The notes: generated from the sequence alone by a model not told the origin. A DNA stretch of 64,000 nt from Bacteroidales bacterium (GCA_024409235.1 JAKSUA010000007.1:1-64000); one strand, 5' to 3'; positions 18,112 to 28,009 are shown, counted from the stretch's first letter. Translations and numbers: made by a program.

Positions 18112-18858
18112 TTAATCTGTTAAAGGTAATTTTGCAAGTTCTTCTTTTGCATCTACTTGATGCTCATGTATTTCGTCGCTAATAACCAAACCGTCGCGAA
18201 GTGTTATTGTACGTTTGCTCATTTTTGCAATATCTGGCTCATGGGTTACAAAGACAATGGTTTTTCCTTGTTTGTTTAAGTCTTGAAATAATCCCATAAT
18301 CTCGTATGACATTCGTGTGTCAAGGTTTCCTGTTGCTTCATCAGCAAAAATAACGACAGGATCGTTTACTAATGCTCGGGCAATTGCCACACGCTGTTGC
18401 TGACCTCCTGATAATTGGTTGGGAGTATGGAGCAGACGTTGTTGTAAACCAACCAGATTTAATGCTTCAATTGCTCGCTGCTGTCTTTCTGCCGAGGAAA
18501 TTCCTTGATGATAGAATAGGGGCAATTCAGCATTTTCTATACAGGTTGTGCGGGGAAGAAGATTATATGATTGGAAAACAAATCCGATTTTATTGTTTCT
18601 GATTTTAGCTAAATCATCTTTTGATAACGATGCTGTTTCAACAGAATCAAGTTCATAGGAGCCTTTTGTTGGTTTATCAAGACAGCCAAGAATGTTCAGC
18701 ATAGTTGATTTTCCAGAACCGCTTGTTCCCATAATGGTTACAAATTCGCCTTCAAAAATATCAAACGATACTCCTTTTAAGGCACGAACAACCTCGTCTC
18801 CAACAATAAATTCTTTGCAGAGATTTTGAATCCGTATGATAGGTTTCTTTTCTTCCAT
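18112..18858 (-). CDS. ABC transporter ATPase (MacB/LolD type)
   Basis: A 248-residue ATPase. Walker A GTSGSGKST (residues 44-52), signature LSGGQQQRVAIARAL, Walker B VIFADEATGNLDT and switch His in VFVTHEPD are all intact. The VFQSYNLLPRTTC block is typical of the MacB/LolD/FtsE group. It works with the permease whose gene follows by 3 bases. The C-terminus carries about 20 residues beyond the core (HEHQVDAKEELAK). Confidence 0.92.
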   Translation of the reverse strand: MEEKKPIIRIQNLCKEFIVGDEVVRALKGVSFDIFEGEFVTIMGTSGSGKSTMLNILGCLDKPTKGSYELDSVETASLSKDDLAKIRNNKIGFVFQSYNLLPRTTCIENAELPLFYHQGISSAERQQRAIEALNLVGLQQRLLHTPNQLSGGQQQRVAIARALVNDPVVIFADEATGNLDTRMSYEIMGLFQDLNKQGKTIVFVTHEPDIAKMSKRTITLRDGLVISDEIHEHQVDAKEELAKLPLTD

Positions 18859-18863
18859 TGTGT

Positions 18864-20123
18864 TTATCTTTTTCCTTTACCTCTTTGTCCTGGAGGTCCT
18901 TGCATAAATGGACTGGATGTTTTGGCTAAATCTTTTTTATTATTTGTTTTAAGTGATGTTACGATAGAGTCTTGTTCATTTAAACCAGAAAGAATTTGTA
19001 TATTGATTTCATCACTGACGCCTACAGTAACTTTTTTTCTTTCAAGTTTTTTGTTAGAAATAACCCATACAAAGTTGCTTTTTTCTTTTGCTGACATTTC
19101 TTTTTCAAAGTCTTCAGGTGCTATGTCTGGGCGTTGTGCGTGTTCTGGTTTCTGAGGACGTTCCATTTTTATACCATTTTGGGCATAGTATTTCTGCATC
19201 AAATCAAAATCAATTTGATAGTTTAATGCTCCTTCTGGAATAGTTAGAATATCGTTTATTTCAAGAGTATAGATAGAAACAGTTGCTGTTAATCCTGGCA
19301 TTAATTTAAGGTCAGGATTATCTGCCTCGATAATTACGGTGTAAGTAACCACATTTGATGTTACTTTTGGATCTAGTCGAACTTGGGTAACTTTACCTTG
19401 AAAAATATCGTTCTGGAATGCGTCAACGGTAAATGTAACTCGTTGTCCTTCTTTTATTTGACCTATATCTGCTTCGTCAATGTCTGCTTCTACCTGCATT
19501 TTTGTAAGATCCTGAGCAATTGTAAATAGAGTAGGTGTGCTGAAACTTGCCGCTACGGTTTGTCCTACTTCTATACTTTTGGAAAGTACAACTCCGTCAA
19601 CAGGAGAATAAATGTCGGCGTAGCTCAGGTTTGTTTTTGCTTTTTCAAGACTCGCTTTGGCTTGAGTTAAAGATGATTTTGAATTATTGTATTTGTATTC
19701 AACTTCATCAAAATCCGCTTGGCTGATTAGATTGTCTTTATATAAAGCTTTTTGTCTCTCGTAATTTTTCTTGTTGTAGTTAAGTTCGTTAAGGGCTTTC
19801 TCGTAGCTTGTTTGAGATTCTTCCACAGATGCTTTTAGATTAGTTTTATCTAATTCTGCAATTAGTTGACCTTCTTTTACTTGGCTGTTGTAGTCAACGT
19901 AAACTTTCTTTACTTCACCGGAAACTTGCGTACCGATTTCCACTTGCTGAATAGGTTCAATTGTACCAGTGGCGGTAACGATATTTGCGATGGAACCGTA
20001 TTTTACGGGTTGTGCTGAAACAACAATTACGTTGTTTTTGTTGCTGGAGAAGAACATAAAATAAGCTCCAGCTCCTATTGCCGCAATAATAACAAGAATT
20101 AAAAGTATTTTTATTTTTTTCAT
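18864..20123 (-). CDS. Periplasmic adaptor (HlyD/MacA family)
   Basis: A 419-residue membrane-fusion protein. One N-terminal transmembrane anchor (IKILLILVIIAAIGAGAYFMFF) is followed by a lipoyl/barrel-sandwich half (PIQQVEIGTQVSGEVKKVYV), a coiled-coil hairpin (about 95-170, Lys/Glu/Ala-rich), the second lipoyl half (SPVDGVVLSKSIEVGQTV) and beta-barrel domains. The tail is Gly/Arg/Lys-rich (PPGQRGKGKR) and there is an unusual proline- and acidic-rich insert near residues 325-345. It links the ABC permease to the TolC-like channel. The gene abuts the TolC gene with a 1-base gap. Confidence 0.9.
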   Translation of the reverse strand: MKKIKILLILVIIAAIGAGAYFMFFSSNKNNVIVVSAQPVKYGSIANIVTATGTIEPIQQVEIGTQVSGEVKKVYVDYNSQVKEGQLIAELDKTNLKASVEESQTSYEKALNELNYNKKNYERQKALYKDNLISQADFDEVEYKYNNSKSSLTQAKASLEKAKTNLSYADIYSPVDGVVLSKSIEVGQTVAASFSTPTLFTIAQDLTKMQVEADIDEADIGQIKEGQRVTFTVDAFQNDIFQGKVTQVRLDPKVTSNVVTYTVIIEADNPDLKLMPGLTATVSIYTLEINDILTIPEGALNYQIDFDLMQKYYAQNGIKMERPQKPEHAQRPDIAPEDFEKEMSAKEKSNFVWVISNKKLERKKVTVGVSDEINIQILSGLNEQDSIVTSLKTNNKKDLAKTSSPFMQGPPGQRGKGKR

Positions 20124-20124
20124 A

Positions 20125-21393
20125 TTAAAGAGATATGGATTTACCTTGATAATGATCTATAACAATACGGCTTAATATTGCCATATATTTAGCTTGTATT
20201 TGTGATAAACTAACTTCTATAAATTTTGATTCTGCAAGAAGTAGGGCTGTTGCGTTGGTTGCACCTACAGAGAATTGTTTTTGAGCAAGTTGATAAGACT
20301 CTTCTGCAGCTTCCAATGACATTTGTAAGGCTTCAAGTTCTTTTTGGTAAGCTTCTGCATTCTGACAAGCCTGCTCAATTTCTTTGTAAAGTTTTTTCTT
20401 TGTTGATTCTATTGCAAGAACATTATATTCTGAGTTGATTTTTGTTGTTTCAACATTAGTTTTTGTCTGCCATTTGTTGAAAATAGGTACCGAAAGAGAC
20501 AGTCTTAAAGATTTATTGCCAGACCACTCAGATTCATTGTCAAAAAAATCTCCGTTTGCTCCAACTCCTGCAGAAAGTGAAAGAGATGGATAATATGCAG
20601 ATTTTGCGATTTTTAGAGATATACTGTCAATCGCAAGCTGTTGTTCAGCATTCCTTATTTCAGGAAGAGTTTGACAAGCTTCGTTGAAAACGTCTATTGG
20701 AGCAGGAACTTCAAAAGCAACATTCTCTATTTCAGGCTCATATATTTCGATATTTTCGCCAGGCGCAAGTTCTAGTAATTGTTTTAATGTAAGAATCTGT
20801 TGAGCATACGTGTTTTTTGCACGGATTAAAGAATATTCATTGTTGGCATATTGTGCCTTAATATCGGTGTAGTCTTTTTTTGCAATTGAACCAACTTTGA
20901 ATTTTGCTTCTGCAACTCTTAGCTCATCTGCACTCGATTCAAGCGTTTTTTCTGCAGTTTTTATGTTGTCCTTGTAATAAAGACATTGTAGATATGCTTC
21001 GGCAACAGCAATTTCAATTTCGTATTTTGCTTGTTCTGTTTGCAATGCTTGTTTGTCGAATTCAAGTTTGTTTTTCTTGATAGTGTTTTCGGTGTTGAAT
21101 CCGTTAAAAAGGTTCATACTTGCACTAAGTCCAATACTTGATGAAGTAGGTTCCAATAAAGACTGTGAAGCAGAGGCATTTACAGATGGAAGTCGATTTA
21201 GTTTTGACTGATTGTATTGGAGTTCTGATGATCTTTGTTTCAGATATGATTGCGAAACGGTAAGATTATTTGTTAATGCGTGGGAAACACATTGTTGCAA
21301 GTCCCATTGTTGATTTTGACTCTCCTGAGCATAAGAAATTGTGCTCGTTAATAAGGCAACGAGAAGAAAATATTGAAATGTGAGTCTAAACAT
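20125..21393 (-). CDS. TolC-family outer-membrane efflux protein
   Basis: A 422-residue outer-membrane factor. Signal peptide about 1-22 (ends SYAQ). Two long heptad-rich outer-membrane-efflux repeats follow (about 30-215 and 230-415), with the typical VAEAYLQCLYYKDN and EESYQLAQKQFSVGATNATAL segments. It is the first gene of the exporter operon (tolC-like, adaptor, ATPase, permease, tsaE) and has an exact -7 box 15 bases before its start. Confidence 0.9.
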   Translation of the reverse strand: MFRLTFQYFLLVALLTSTISYAQESQNQQWDLQQCVSHALTNNLTVSQSYLKQRSSELQYNQSKLNRLPSVNASASQSLLEPTSSSIGLSASMNLFNGFNTENTIKKNKLEFDKQALQTEQAKYEIEIAVAEAYLQCLYYKDNIKTAEKTLESSADELRVAEAKFKVGSIAKKDYTDIKAQYANNEYSLIRAKNTYAQQILTLKQLLELAPGENIEIYEPEIENVAFEVPAPIDVFNEACQTLPEIRNAEQQLAIDSISLKIAKSAYYPSLSLSAGVGANGDFFDNESEWSGNKSLRLSLSVPIFNKWQTKTNVETTKINSEYNVLAIESTKKKLYKEIEQACQNAEAYQKELEALQMSLEAAEESYQLAQKQFSVGATNATALLLAESKFIEVSLSQIQAKYMAILSRIVIDHYQGKSISL

Positions 21394-21407
21394 AAATTAC
21401 TTTTTGT

Positions 21408-21415
21408 CAAAAATA
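21408..21415 (-). promoter_or_regulatory. -7 box of the exporter operon
   Basis: TATTTTTG on the minus strand matches the TAnnTTTG consensus, 15 bases upstream of the TolC-family ATG. This makes a very short leader, as often seen in this phylum. Confidence 0.55.
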
Positions 21416-21470
21416 CTTTTTTTTAGAATCTTAATTCGAATTTATCTACAAAATAAAAGCAAAAAGATTT

Positions 21471-23024
21471 CTAAATAGCTTTTAATGAAATGTATGGGAT
21501 AATCATTTCTTCCAAAGAGATTCCGCCATGTTGAAATGTGTCTTTGTAATATTTTGCGTAGTAATTGTAATTGTTTGGGTAAGCAAAAAAATCTTGATTT
21601 GTTGCAAAAATATAAGTGGAACTCAAATGGCATTTCGGTAGTCTCGCTTCTATTGGTTTTGTTATCTCAAATACTTCTTTGGGATTGTACTGAAGTGCCT
21701 TACCTTGTTTATACCGAAGATTTGTTGTAACATTTTTATCGCCAAGCACTTTTATTGGATTTTGAATATTTACAGAACCGTGGTCGGTAGTGATAAGCAC
21801 GTTGATTTTCTTTTTAGAGAGTTCCTGTAAAAGTTCGAAAAGAGGTGAGTGGCTGAACCATGAAACTGTTAATGAACGATATGCAGATTCGTCGTTTGCA
21901 AGTTCTTTTATCATGTTCATCTCAGTTCGTGCGTGAGACAAAATGTCGATGAAATTATGGACTAGTACCGAAAATTTGTGTTGTGAGATTTTATATAATC
22001 TATCTGTAATTTTCTTGCCAGTATTAATGGAAGTAACTTTGTCAAAGTATATTTTTTCGTTGTATCCAAGACGTTTTAGTTGAGAAATAAGCATTTCTTC
22101 CTCATGCAGATTCTTCATTTCGTCATCTTCGTCGTCAACCCACAAATCTGGATACATTTTCTCTAAATCTGCAGGCATGAAACCTGAAAACAATGCATTT
22201 CGGGCGTATTGGGTAGTTGTAGGAAGAATACTGTAATATAGAGAATCTTCTTCAACGGTAAAATATTCGCTAAGCAAAGGACGGAGAGCCATCCAGTGGT
22301 CATAGCGTAAGTTGTCTATTACTAACAAAAGAGTCTGTGAGTTTTCTTGTATTTTCTGAAAAACTTTTTCTTTGATAATATTGGGAGAAAGTAAAGGTTT
22401 TTCTGTGCAGTTTGGTTGAAACCAGTTAATGTAATTCTTCTTTATAAATTTAGCAAAATTGACGTTTGCGTCGTTTTTCTGCATTAGAAGTAATTCGTTC
22501 ATACTGTGGTCTTTGGACTGCACAAGTTGCATTTCCCAATACACAAGGTGACGATAAACTTCTTTCCAGTCTTCGTACGAATTTGCATTTGCGATTTCCA
22601 TACCAAGCTGAGAAAAATCTCGCTGGTATTTCATCGTTGTGTTTTGTGTGAGCAGGTCGTTTTTGTTTAGGTTTTTCTTTAAAGCAAGAATAATTTGATT
22701 TGGATTGATCGGTTTTATCAGATAGTCGTTAATCTGTGCCCCGATGGCTTTATCCATAATGTTTTCTTCTTCGCTTTTTGTTATCATGATTACCGGTAAT
22801 TCCGGCTGCTTAGATTTTATTGCGTCCAAAACTTCAATTCCGCTGAGACCAGGCATTTGTTCATCAAGAAAAACTATGTCGAACTTTTGATTTGCAACTT
22901 CTGAAATAGCGTCGTTTCCGTTGTTTACAGGAAAAACCTCGTAGCCTTTGGCTTCAAGAAACATGATGTGTGGTTTCAAAAGTTCAATTTCGTCATCAGC
23001 CCAAAGTATTTTGATTTGTCGCAT
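21471..23024 (-). CDS. porX: PorX, response regulator / PglZ phosphodiesterase of type IX secretion
   Basis: A 517-residue two-domain protein. The receiver domain (1-120) has the acidic pocket DDE (10-12), phospho-acceptor Asp54 in FLDEQMPG and Lys in LIKP. After a helical linker, residues about 210-515 form a PglZ alkaline-phosphatase-like domain with VIDNLRYDHW (metal Asp near 236), STTQYARNALFSG and ITTDHGS (near 411). This is the PorX architecture, known to regulate type IX secretion with the kinase PorY and, in Porphyromonas, to hydrolyse oligonucleotide substrates. No PorY kinase gene is in the window. The gene lies 60 bases downstream of porW in the same direction. Confidence 0.93.
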   Translation of the reverse strand: MRQIKILWADDEIELLKPHIMFLEAKGYEVFPVNNGNDAISEVANQKFDIVFLDEQMPGLSGIEVLDAIKSKQPELPVIMITKSEEENIMDKAIGAQINDYLIKPINPNQIILALKKNLNKNDLLTQNTTMKYQRDFSQLGMEIANANSYEDWKEVYRHLVYWEMQLVQSKDHSMNELLLMQKNDANVNFAKFIKKNYINWFQPNCTEKPLLSPNIIKEKVFQKIQENSQTLLLVIDNLRYDHWMALRPLLSEYFTVEEDSLYYSILPTTTQYARNALFSGFMPADLEKMYPDLWVDDEDDEMKNLHEEEMLISQLKRLGYNEKIYFDKVTSINTGKKITDRLYKISQHKFSVLVHNFIDILSHARTEMNMIKELANDESAYRSLTVSWFSHSPLFELLQELSKKKINVLITTDHGSVNIQNPIKVLGDKNVTTNLRYKQGKALQYNPKEVFEITKPIEARLPKCHLSSTYIFATNQDFFAYPNNYNYYAKYYKDTFQHGGISLEEMIIPYISLKAI

Positions 23025-23084
23025 AAGTATGTTTTTTTCTTGATAACAAAAACGGAAGATGTATTGTTTTAGTATCTGTGAGAA

Positions 23085-25796
23085 TTATTGAGCGTAATAT
23101 TCCTCAAAAAATTTTAAGTATTTTGAAATGTCTTTATCTTGAAGTAAAGATTGGTAGTTCTTCTCGGAAATAACATATTTTGATGTAAAGATTTTATCAA
23201 TGCCGTCATAAATTTCCGGATTGTATTCAATCAGTTCTAAATAGCTCATTGCTTGTTTTTTAGCAGGTAGAGTTTTTATGAGCAGCATTGCAATTTTTGA
23301 ATCGACTTCTTTAATTTCTATTTCGAAGTTAAAGTTTGTAAAATAATCAAGGTTATAGTTTATAAAGTTGAATTTCAATCTGTTAAAGTCTATAAATTCT
23401 TGCTTTCCGCTGATTACAAAATAATGAGGAGTATTTTCTTCAAATACGTACAGTTCTTTTTCTTCTTGAACTTCTTCTTCTGGTTTTTCGCTGTCGTTGT
23501 TTGACAACGCCTGGCTTTGTGCAATTATTGCTGATTCAAAAGAAGCATTTGATTCATTATTGTTAAGGAATGTAAGGATTTTCTTTGCATAGATACCTTC
23601 TTCTGTTTTTGGATATTCTTTAACAAAAGCATCGAGGTTTTTCTTGAGGATATCGGTTCCGTTCTGTTTGCCGTCAGCCATTGCCAGTAACAGTTTGAAT
23701 TTTGGAACAAGATATGAATCCTCGTTTTGGGCAATAAGTGTCTTACATTTTCTGTTGATTGTTGTAAAGTCGTTTCTAATGTATGATTTATAACATTCTG
23801 CGTAATCTTTCTCAAGTTGTTTGTCACGCGCTTTTAAATTTTTCTGAAAATCAGGGTCGGAAAGAGCTTTTGCATAGTTGCTTTCAGGATATTTTGAAAT
23901 ACATTCCTGCTTTGCAGCATTTGCTTTTGCTGTGTTGTTTGTTTCGTTATAAAGCTTGTGAAGATAATAGAGCACCATTGGTTTGTAATCGCTTTTAGGA
24001 AATCTTGCAATAAAATCTTCTAAAGCCTTGATTGCGTATGGGTTGTCATGAATAAGGTTCATGTATGTCATACCCGTATTGAACATGTAGTTCTCTATTT
24101 TGTTAGTAGAAATTCGTTTTAGAGAATCTGTTAAAGGAAGATTCTGAAGATAGTATTCTCTTGATTTTTTATCGGTTACAAGTTTTTTCTTTTCTCCATT
24201 TTCTTCGTTCTCTTCTTCATCTTCTTCGTTGCTGCTGTTGTCGGCAAATAGATCTATGCTGGAGTTTTTGTTGCTTCGTCGCCAGTTATCTTCTAGAGGA
24301 CGGTCGCCCCAACGTTTTTTAAATTCTGCTTTTCCAAATTTTGCAACACTTTCATTATAGAAATACCAGTTTCCGGAAACTTTCTGATTGTTTAAACCAA
24401 ATTCCTGATTGTACAAATTGGAATTCATGTTTGCTATTTCTTCTTCTTGGCGTTGTTTTTCTTCTTCTTGACGGATTTTGTCTATAATTTTATCAATATA
24501 TCTGTTTCGTTCGCCGGAAGTCATGTTTGCAATTCTTTGCACACTGTCTTCATATTCAACACCGTGGACATTCTTTGCCAAAATGTTCAAGTTTTCGGTT
24601 TTTGTTTTTATGTCGCTGTAATTCCTGTATGATTCAGGAAGCACTTTTAAACAACTGTCGAAATAGGGTTGTGCATTGATATATTTTCGATAACTATAAT
24701 AAATTTCTCCGATTGCGAGATATGACATTGCTTTTTGCTGTGGATTTGAAACACTTGTTTCTATCGATTTTTCATAACATTCAATGGCGTCGTCTTCTGC
24801 TCCGTCGGCATAATAAACGTTTGCCATAGCAAAGTAAATCTGATCTTTGTATTCTTTATTTTTCTCGTCTTTTAGCAGTTTGTTCAAAGAATTAATAACT
24901 TCTTTGCTCGAAGTACTTCCGTCGAAAGCCGTTGCTTTATTGATTTTTGCGTTAAAAGCAATGTCATATTTTGGGTTCATTTTAATGACTTCGTCGTAGT
25001 ATTTCAATGCGTTGGAATTATCGCCAAGTTCCTGATACAGTTGTGCAATAATATATTTGTAACGAATTCTGGTCTTTTTCTTTCGTGTGTTGTCGCAGGA
25101 GAGTGTAAGGTATTGAATAGCATCCTCATACATTTTTTTCTGAATGTAAATGTCTGCATAGATTGGATAGCATTGTTTCTTGATTTTTTTCGGAATGTCG
25201 TTTTCTTCTTCCATTAATTTGTCAAGAATATCTTTTGCGTCATCGTATTGGCCCATTTCAACTTTTGTACGTGCAAGCCAAAGATTTGTTTCGTTACATA
25301 TTTCCTGACCTTTGTATTCATTCAGAACGTACATGAAGTTCTTTTGTGCTTCGAAAGAATTGTTTTTATAGAAAAATGATTTTCCCATTAACAAATAGGA
25401 GTCGTCAACCCATTTGTTGAATTCGCGTTGTGCGAAAAATGCTTTTTGCCGTGGTGTAGATGCCTGATGCTTTGTTATTGGTTTCGAAGTAATTGAGTGT
25501 TCTTTGATTACTTTGCCGGCTTTTTCGTAAGCTTTATCCATGTTAGACGAAATTCCGCTGTAAAGCGATTTGTCTTTGTAAAAAAATACCGGCAGAATGT
25601 CGTTGAAGTCTTCTTTATAGTTTTGTTCAAGTGTTTTCACACCATTTTTGAACGCTTCGTTTCCGTTAAAATAAATATTGTATCTGGAAGTAATGTTGTG
25701 ATAGGCTCTTGTTCGGAATGTGTTCTTTTTTGTGGAACAGCATATCAGTGCCAAAAGGCTCAGGAGAAAAAACGATTTGTATATAAAATTCTTCAA
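23085..25796 (-). CDS. porW: PorW/SprE, tetratricopeptide lipoprotein of type IX secretion
   Basis: A 903-residue lipoprotein. The lipobox LALIC-C (Cys19/20) follows a hydrophobic leader. The TRAYHNITSRYNIYFNGNEA start of the mature protein is characteristic of PorW/SprE. TPR repeats fill about 140-400 and 600-750, separated by a charged linker with a coiled coil (RQEEEKQRQEEE) and an acidic run (NEEDEEENEENGEKK). The start codon is TTG (25796): no ATG near it would keep the lipoprotein signal. The family anchors part of the type IX machine on the periplasmic side of the outer membrane and is needed for cargo export and gliding. Adjacent to porX. Confidence 0.92.
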   Translation of the reverse strand: MKNFIYKSFFLLSLLALICCSTKKNTFRTRAYHNITSRYNIYFNGNEAFKNGVKTLEQNYKEDFNDILPVFFYKDKSLYSGISSNMDKAYEKAGKVIKEHSITSKPITKHQASTPRQKAFFAQREFNKWVDDSYLLMGKSFFYKNNSFEAQKNFMYVLNEYKGQEICNETNLWLARTKVEMGQYDDAKDILDKLMEEENDIPKKIKKQCYPIYADIYIQKKMYEDAIQYLTLSCDNTRKKKTRIRYKYIIAQLYQELGDNSNALKYYDEVIKMNPKYDIAFNAKINKATAFDGSTSSKEVINSLNKLLKDEKNKEYKDQIYFAMANVYYADGAEDDAIECYEKSIETSVSNPQQKAMSYLAIGEIYYSYRKYINAQPYFDSCLKVLPESYRNYSDIKTKTENLNILAKNVHGVEYEDSVQRIANMTSGERNRYIDKIIDKIRQEEEKQRQEEEIANMNSNLYNQEFGLNNQKVSGNWYFYNESVAKFGKAEFKKRWGDRPLEDNWRRSNKNSSIDLFADNSSNEEDEEENEENGEKKKLVTDKKSREYYLQNLPLTDSLKRISTNKIENYMFNTGMTYMNLIHDNPYAIKALEDFIARFPKSDYKPMVLYYLHKLYNETNNTAKANAAKQECISKYPESNYAKALSDPDFQKNLKARDKQLEKDYAECYKSYIRNDFTTINRKCKTLIAQNEDSYLVPKFKLLLAMADGKQNGTDILKKNLDAFVKEYPKTEEGIYAKKILTFLNNNESNASFESAIIAQSQALSNNDSEKPEEEVQEEKELYVFEENTPHYFVISGKQEFIDFNRLKFNFINYNLDYFTNFNFEIEIKEVDSKIAMLLIKTLPAKKQAMSYLELIEYNPEIYDGIDKIFTSKYVISEKNYQSLLQDKDISKYLKFFEEYYAQ

Positions 25797-25905
25797 GTTA
25801 CCAGATATTTGTAATGGATGGAGTCGGAGTTGACTTCCATTGCAATAACTGCAAAATAACGAAAGTATTTTACAAGGAGCAAATTTTATTTTTAAGAAAA
25901 ATAAA

Positions 25906-25937
25906 AAAGCACATCATATATTATATAGATGTGCTTT
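25906..25937 (-). terminator. Terminator after rpmH
   Basis: A perfect 10-bp stem (AAAGCACATC with GATGTGCTTT) around an AT-rich loop, followed on the minus strand by a T-rich run, 36 bases after the rpmH stop codon. It separates rpmH from porW transcription. Confidence 0.85.
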
Positions 25938-25973
25938 GCAAATTTTATATGTTCAGTAGAAACTGAAAAACTC

Positions 25974-26132
25974 TTATTTTCTGTGACGGAATTCGTCAGA
26001 CACAGTTAATTTTTTTCTACCTTTTGCTCTACGTGCAGCCAACACTTTTCTACCGTTAGCAGTAGCCATTCTTTCTCTAAATCCGTGTTTGTTTCTTCTT
26101 CTTCTTACTGAAGGCTGAAATGTACGTTTCAT
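25974..26132 (-). CDS. rpmH: 50S ribosomal protein L34
   Basis: A 52-residue gene. The translation begins [20 protein letters not shown] and continues [15 protein letters not shown], the universally conserved L34 pattern. L34 is a small basic protein of the large ribosomal subunit. It is a single-gene transcript here, with an exact -7 box upstream and a strong terminator downstream. The usual bacterial partners rnpA and dnaA are not adjacent, which is normal for Bacteroidetes. Confidence 0.97.
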   Translation of the reverse strand: MKRTFQPSVRRRRNKHGFRERMATANGRKVLAARRAKGRKKLTVSDEFRHRK

Positions 26133-26185
26133 CTTATCTTATTATTTAAATAGTTCTACTTGTTGTATTTCCGTAAATCGGTTTG

Positions 26186-26193
26186 CAAAAGTA
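26186..26193 (-). promoter_or_regulatory. -7 box of rpmH
   Basis: TACTTTTG on the minus strand fits TAnnTTTG exactly, 54 bases before the rpmH ATG and inside the rpmH-rsmG gap. Confidence 0.65.
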
Positions 26194-26220
26194 CATGATT
26201 TTTTTTTATTACAAAATATT

Positions 26221-26853
26221 TTACGGCTCAATTGGTAAATAAATTATTTTTTTTGTTTCAAAAAACGGCTCTGAAAAATATGCGCTGATAGGGTAGATTT
26301 TATATTTCTTAAATCCTTGCATTTCTTCGTAGAAATCACCGCCTTTGATGTAGATGATTCCGTTGCAGAGAGAATTGTTCACAATTGAACTCACGTTTTT
26401 CTTTACTAACTTATAAAAATCGGGGAAAGCAGTAACTGCACGGCTTACAATGTAGTCGTATTTTTCTTTGTTTTCTTCTACAGTTTGTTGTCTTGCGGTA
26501 ACATTAGTAAGTCCTAATTCGGAAATTATGTTGTTTGCAACAGTGATTTTCTTTGCAATTCTATCAATGAGTGTGAATTGAACTTTTGGATAAAGAATTG
26601 CCAAAGGAATCCCAGGAAGTCCTCCGCCTGTTCCAACGTCAAGTATTCGGCTTCCTTGTTTGAAGTCGAAAAATTTGGCAATTGCCATGGAATGAAGAAT
26701 ATGATGCTCGAAAATGTTGTCTATGTCTTTTCTTGAGATAACATTTATTTTTTCGTTCCAGTACTGATATAATTCGCAAAGCATTTCGATTTGCTCGTAC
26801 TGTTTTTTTGTCAGTCCTGGAAAATATTCGTAAAGTGTGTTATGCATTACCAT
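26221..26853 (-). CDS. rsmG: 16S rRNA (guanine527-N7)-methyltransferase
   Basis: A 210-residue Rossmann-fold methyltransferase. Diagnostic blocks are YWNEKINVISRKD, the SAM-binding ILDVGTGGGLPGIPLAI, and DYIVSRAVTAFPDF. It methylates N7 of G527 in 16S rRNA. The frame can start at ATG 26853 or 26847; the first overlaps the glycosyltransferase gene end by 7 bases. The overlap implies one transcript for the pair. Confidence 0.95.
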   Translation of the reverse strand: MVMHNTLYEYFPGLTKKQYEQIEMLCELYQYWNEKINVISRKDIDNIFEHHILHSMAIAKFFDFKQGSRILDVGTGGGLPGIPLAILYPKVQFTLIDRIAKKITVANNIISELGLTNVTARQQTVEENKEKYDYIVSRAVTAFPDFYKLVKKNVSSIVNNSLCNGIIYIKGGDFYEEMQGFKKYKIYPISAYFSEPFFETKKIIYLPIEP

Positions 26854-27989
26854 AGATTTTTATTACGTGGTTGAAATTTATTTTTTGCATGTAACAAAGC
26901 TATTTGAATAGGAATGTATATGTCAAAAAATAGCGAGTAAATCCATAAATCTTTTTCTTGTAGTCTGCGTGTGTTTAGTATTGATGTAAGCAGGAACAAT
27001 AACATTCTGCAGGCGAAAAGAATTCCTATTGCCATATAAAGTGTTTCAGGTCTGAAAATACAATATATAATAGTGCATAGGTAAAACATTTCTCGGCTGA
27101 AAGGTTCCACACAGAGTAAAAGTTTATGAATGAATTTGTAATTTGGAGAGGTCGTTAAGTGTCTCATTTTTTGATATTTCCATCTTTTGAAAGAAGAAAC
27201 TTGTTCGGAACGGGTGAAACTTTCTGGCGAAAGAATAATTTCGGTGTTGTCGTGGTTCCCAACTTCGGAAACAAATAAATCATCGTCGCCAGACTTAATG
27301 TGATAGTGCGAGGTGAATTTACTGCTTTGGTCGTAGATGTTTTTTGTGTATCCTAAGTTTCTTCCTACGCCCATGTATGGTATGCCGGCGTGTGCAAAAG
27401 CCATGTAGTTTACGGCAATAGAATACGTGTCGTATCGCACTAATTTGTCTAAAAATCCTGGTTTAGGAATAAAACCTCCGTATCCTAAAATAATTTCCTT
27501 TTTATCTCTAAATTGCTGTGCCATTTGGTGAATCCATAATTCGGATTGAGGATAGCAGTCAGCATCGGTAAACAGCATTTTATTGTATTTCGCAGCTTTT
27601 ATTCCAATTGAAATGGCTAGTTTTTTCCCGTGAGAAAAAATCGGATCTTTTTTAATTGTTGATACCCGTAATTTGTTTGGATATTTTTCAAGGAAATCGT
27701 TTAAAACGTATTCACTGTCGTCTTCGGAACTGTCGTTTACAACAATAACTTCGTAAGTTGAATATTTTTGCTCAAGAATTAATGGCAGGAATTTACGTAG
27801 ATTTTCTTCTTCGTTTTTTGCACAAATTATAACAGAAACTGGTTCCTCCTGAATTTTAGGAGCTTCTTTCTTCTTTACGAAAGCTATTCTTAAATAAAAA
27901 AATAGGTAAAATAGAATTTGGATTCCTGTTACAATAATAAATATGACGCAGAACCAGAATTCAATTGTTGAGTATGATATTTCAATCAT
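26847..27989 (-). CDS. Membrane-anchored family 2 glycosyltransferase
   Basis: A 380-residue GT2 enzyme. An N-terminal transmembrane helix (about 8-35) is followed by the GT-A domain with VSVIICAKNEEENL, a DSSEDDS stretch, the DADCYPQ metal motif (near residue 150), an acceptor-site SGDDDLF and a QVSSFKRWKYQKMRH segment resembling the QxxRW motif. Two or three C-terminal helices follow. This layout is that of processive or lipid-linked sugar transferases acting at the cytoplasmic membrane. Donor and product cannot be inferred. It shares an overlap with rsmG and has its own -7 box. Confidence 0.85.
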   Translation of the reverse strand: MIEISYSTIEFWFCVIFIIVTGIQILFYLFFYLRIAFVKKKEAPKIQEEPVSVIICAKNEEENLRKFLPLILEQKYSTYEVIVVNDSSEDDSEYVLNDFLEKYPNKLRVSTIKKDPIFSHGKKLAISIGIKAAKYNKMLFTDADCYPQSELWIHQMAQQFRDKKEIILGYGGFIPKPGFLDKLVRYDTYSIAVNYMAFAHAGIPYMGVGRNLGYTKNIYDQSSKFTSHYHIKSGDDDLFVSEVGNHDNTEIILSPESFTRSEQVSSFKRWKYQKMRHLTTSPNYKFIHKLLLCVEPFSREMFYLCTIIYCIFRPETLYMAIGILFACRMLLFLLTSILNTRRLQEKDLWIYSLFFDIYIPIQIALLHAKNKFQPRNKNLW

Positions 27990-28009
27990 TTGTAGTAAAT
28001 CATTTTGAA

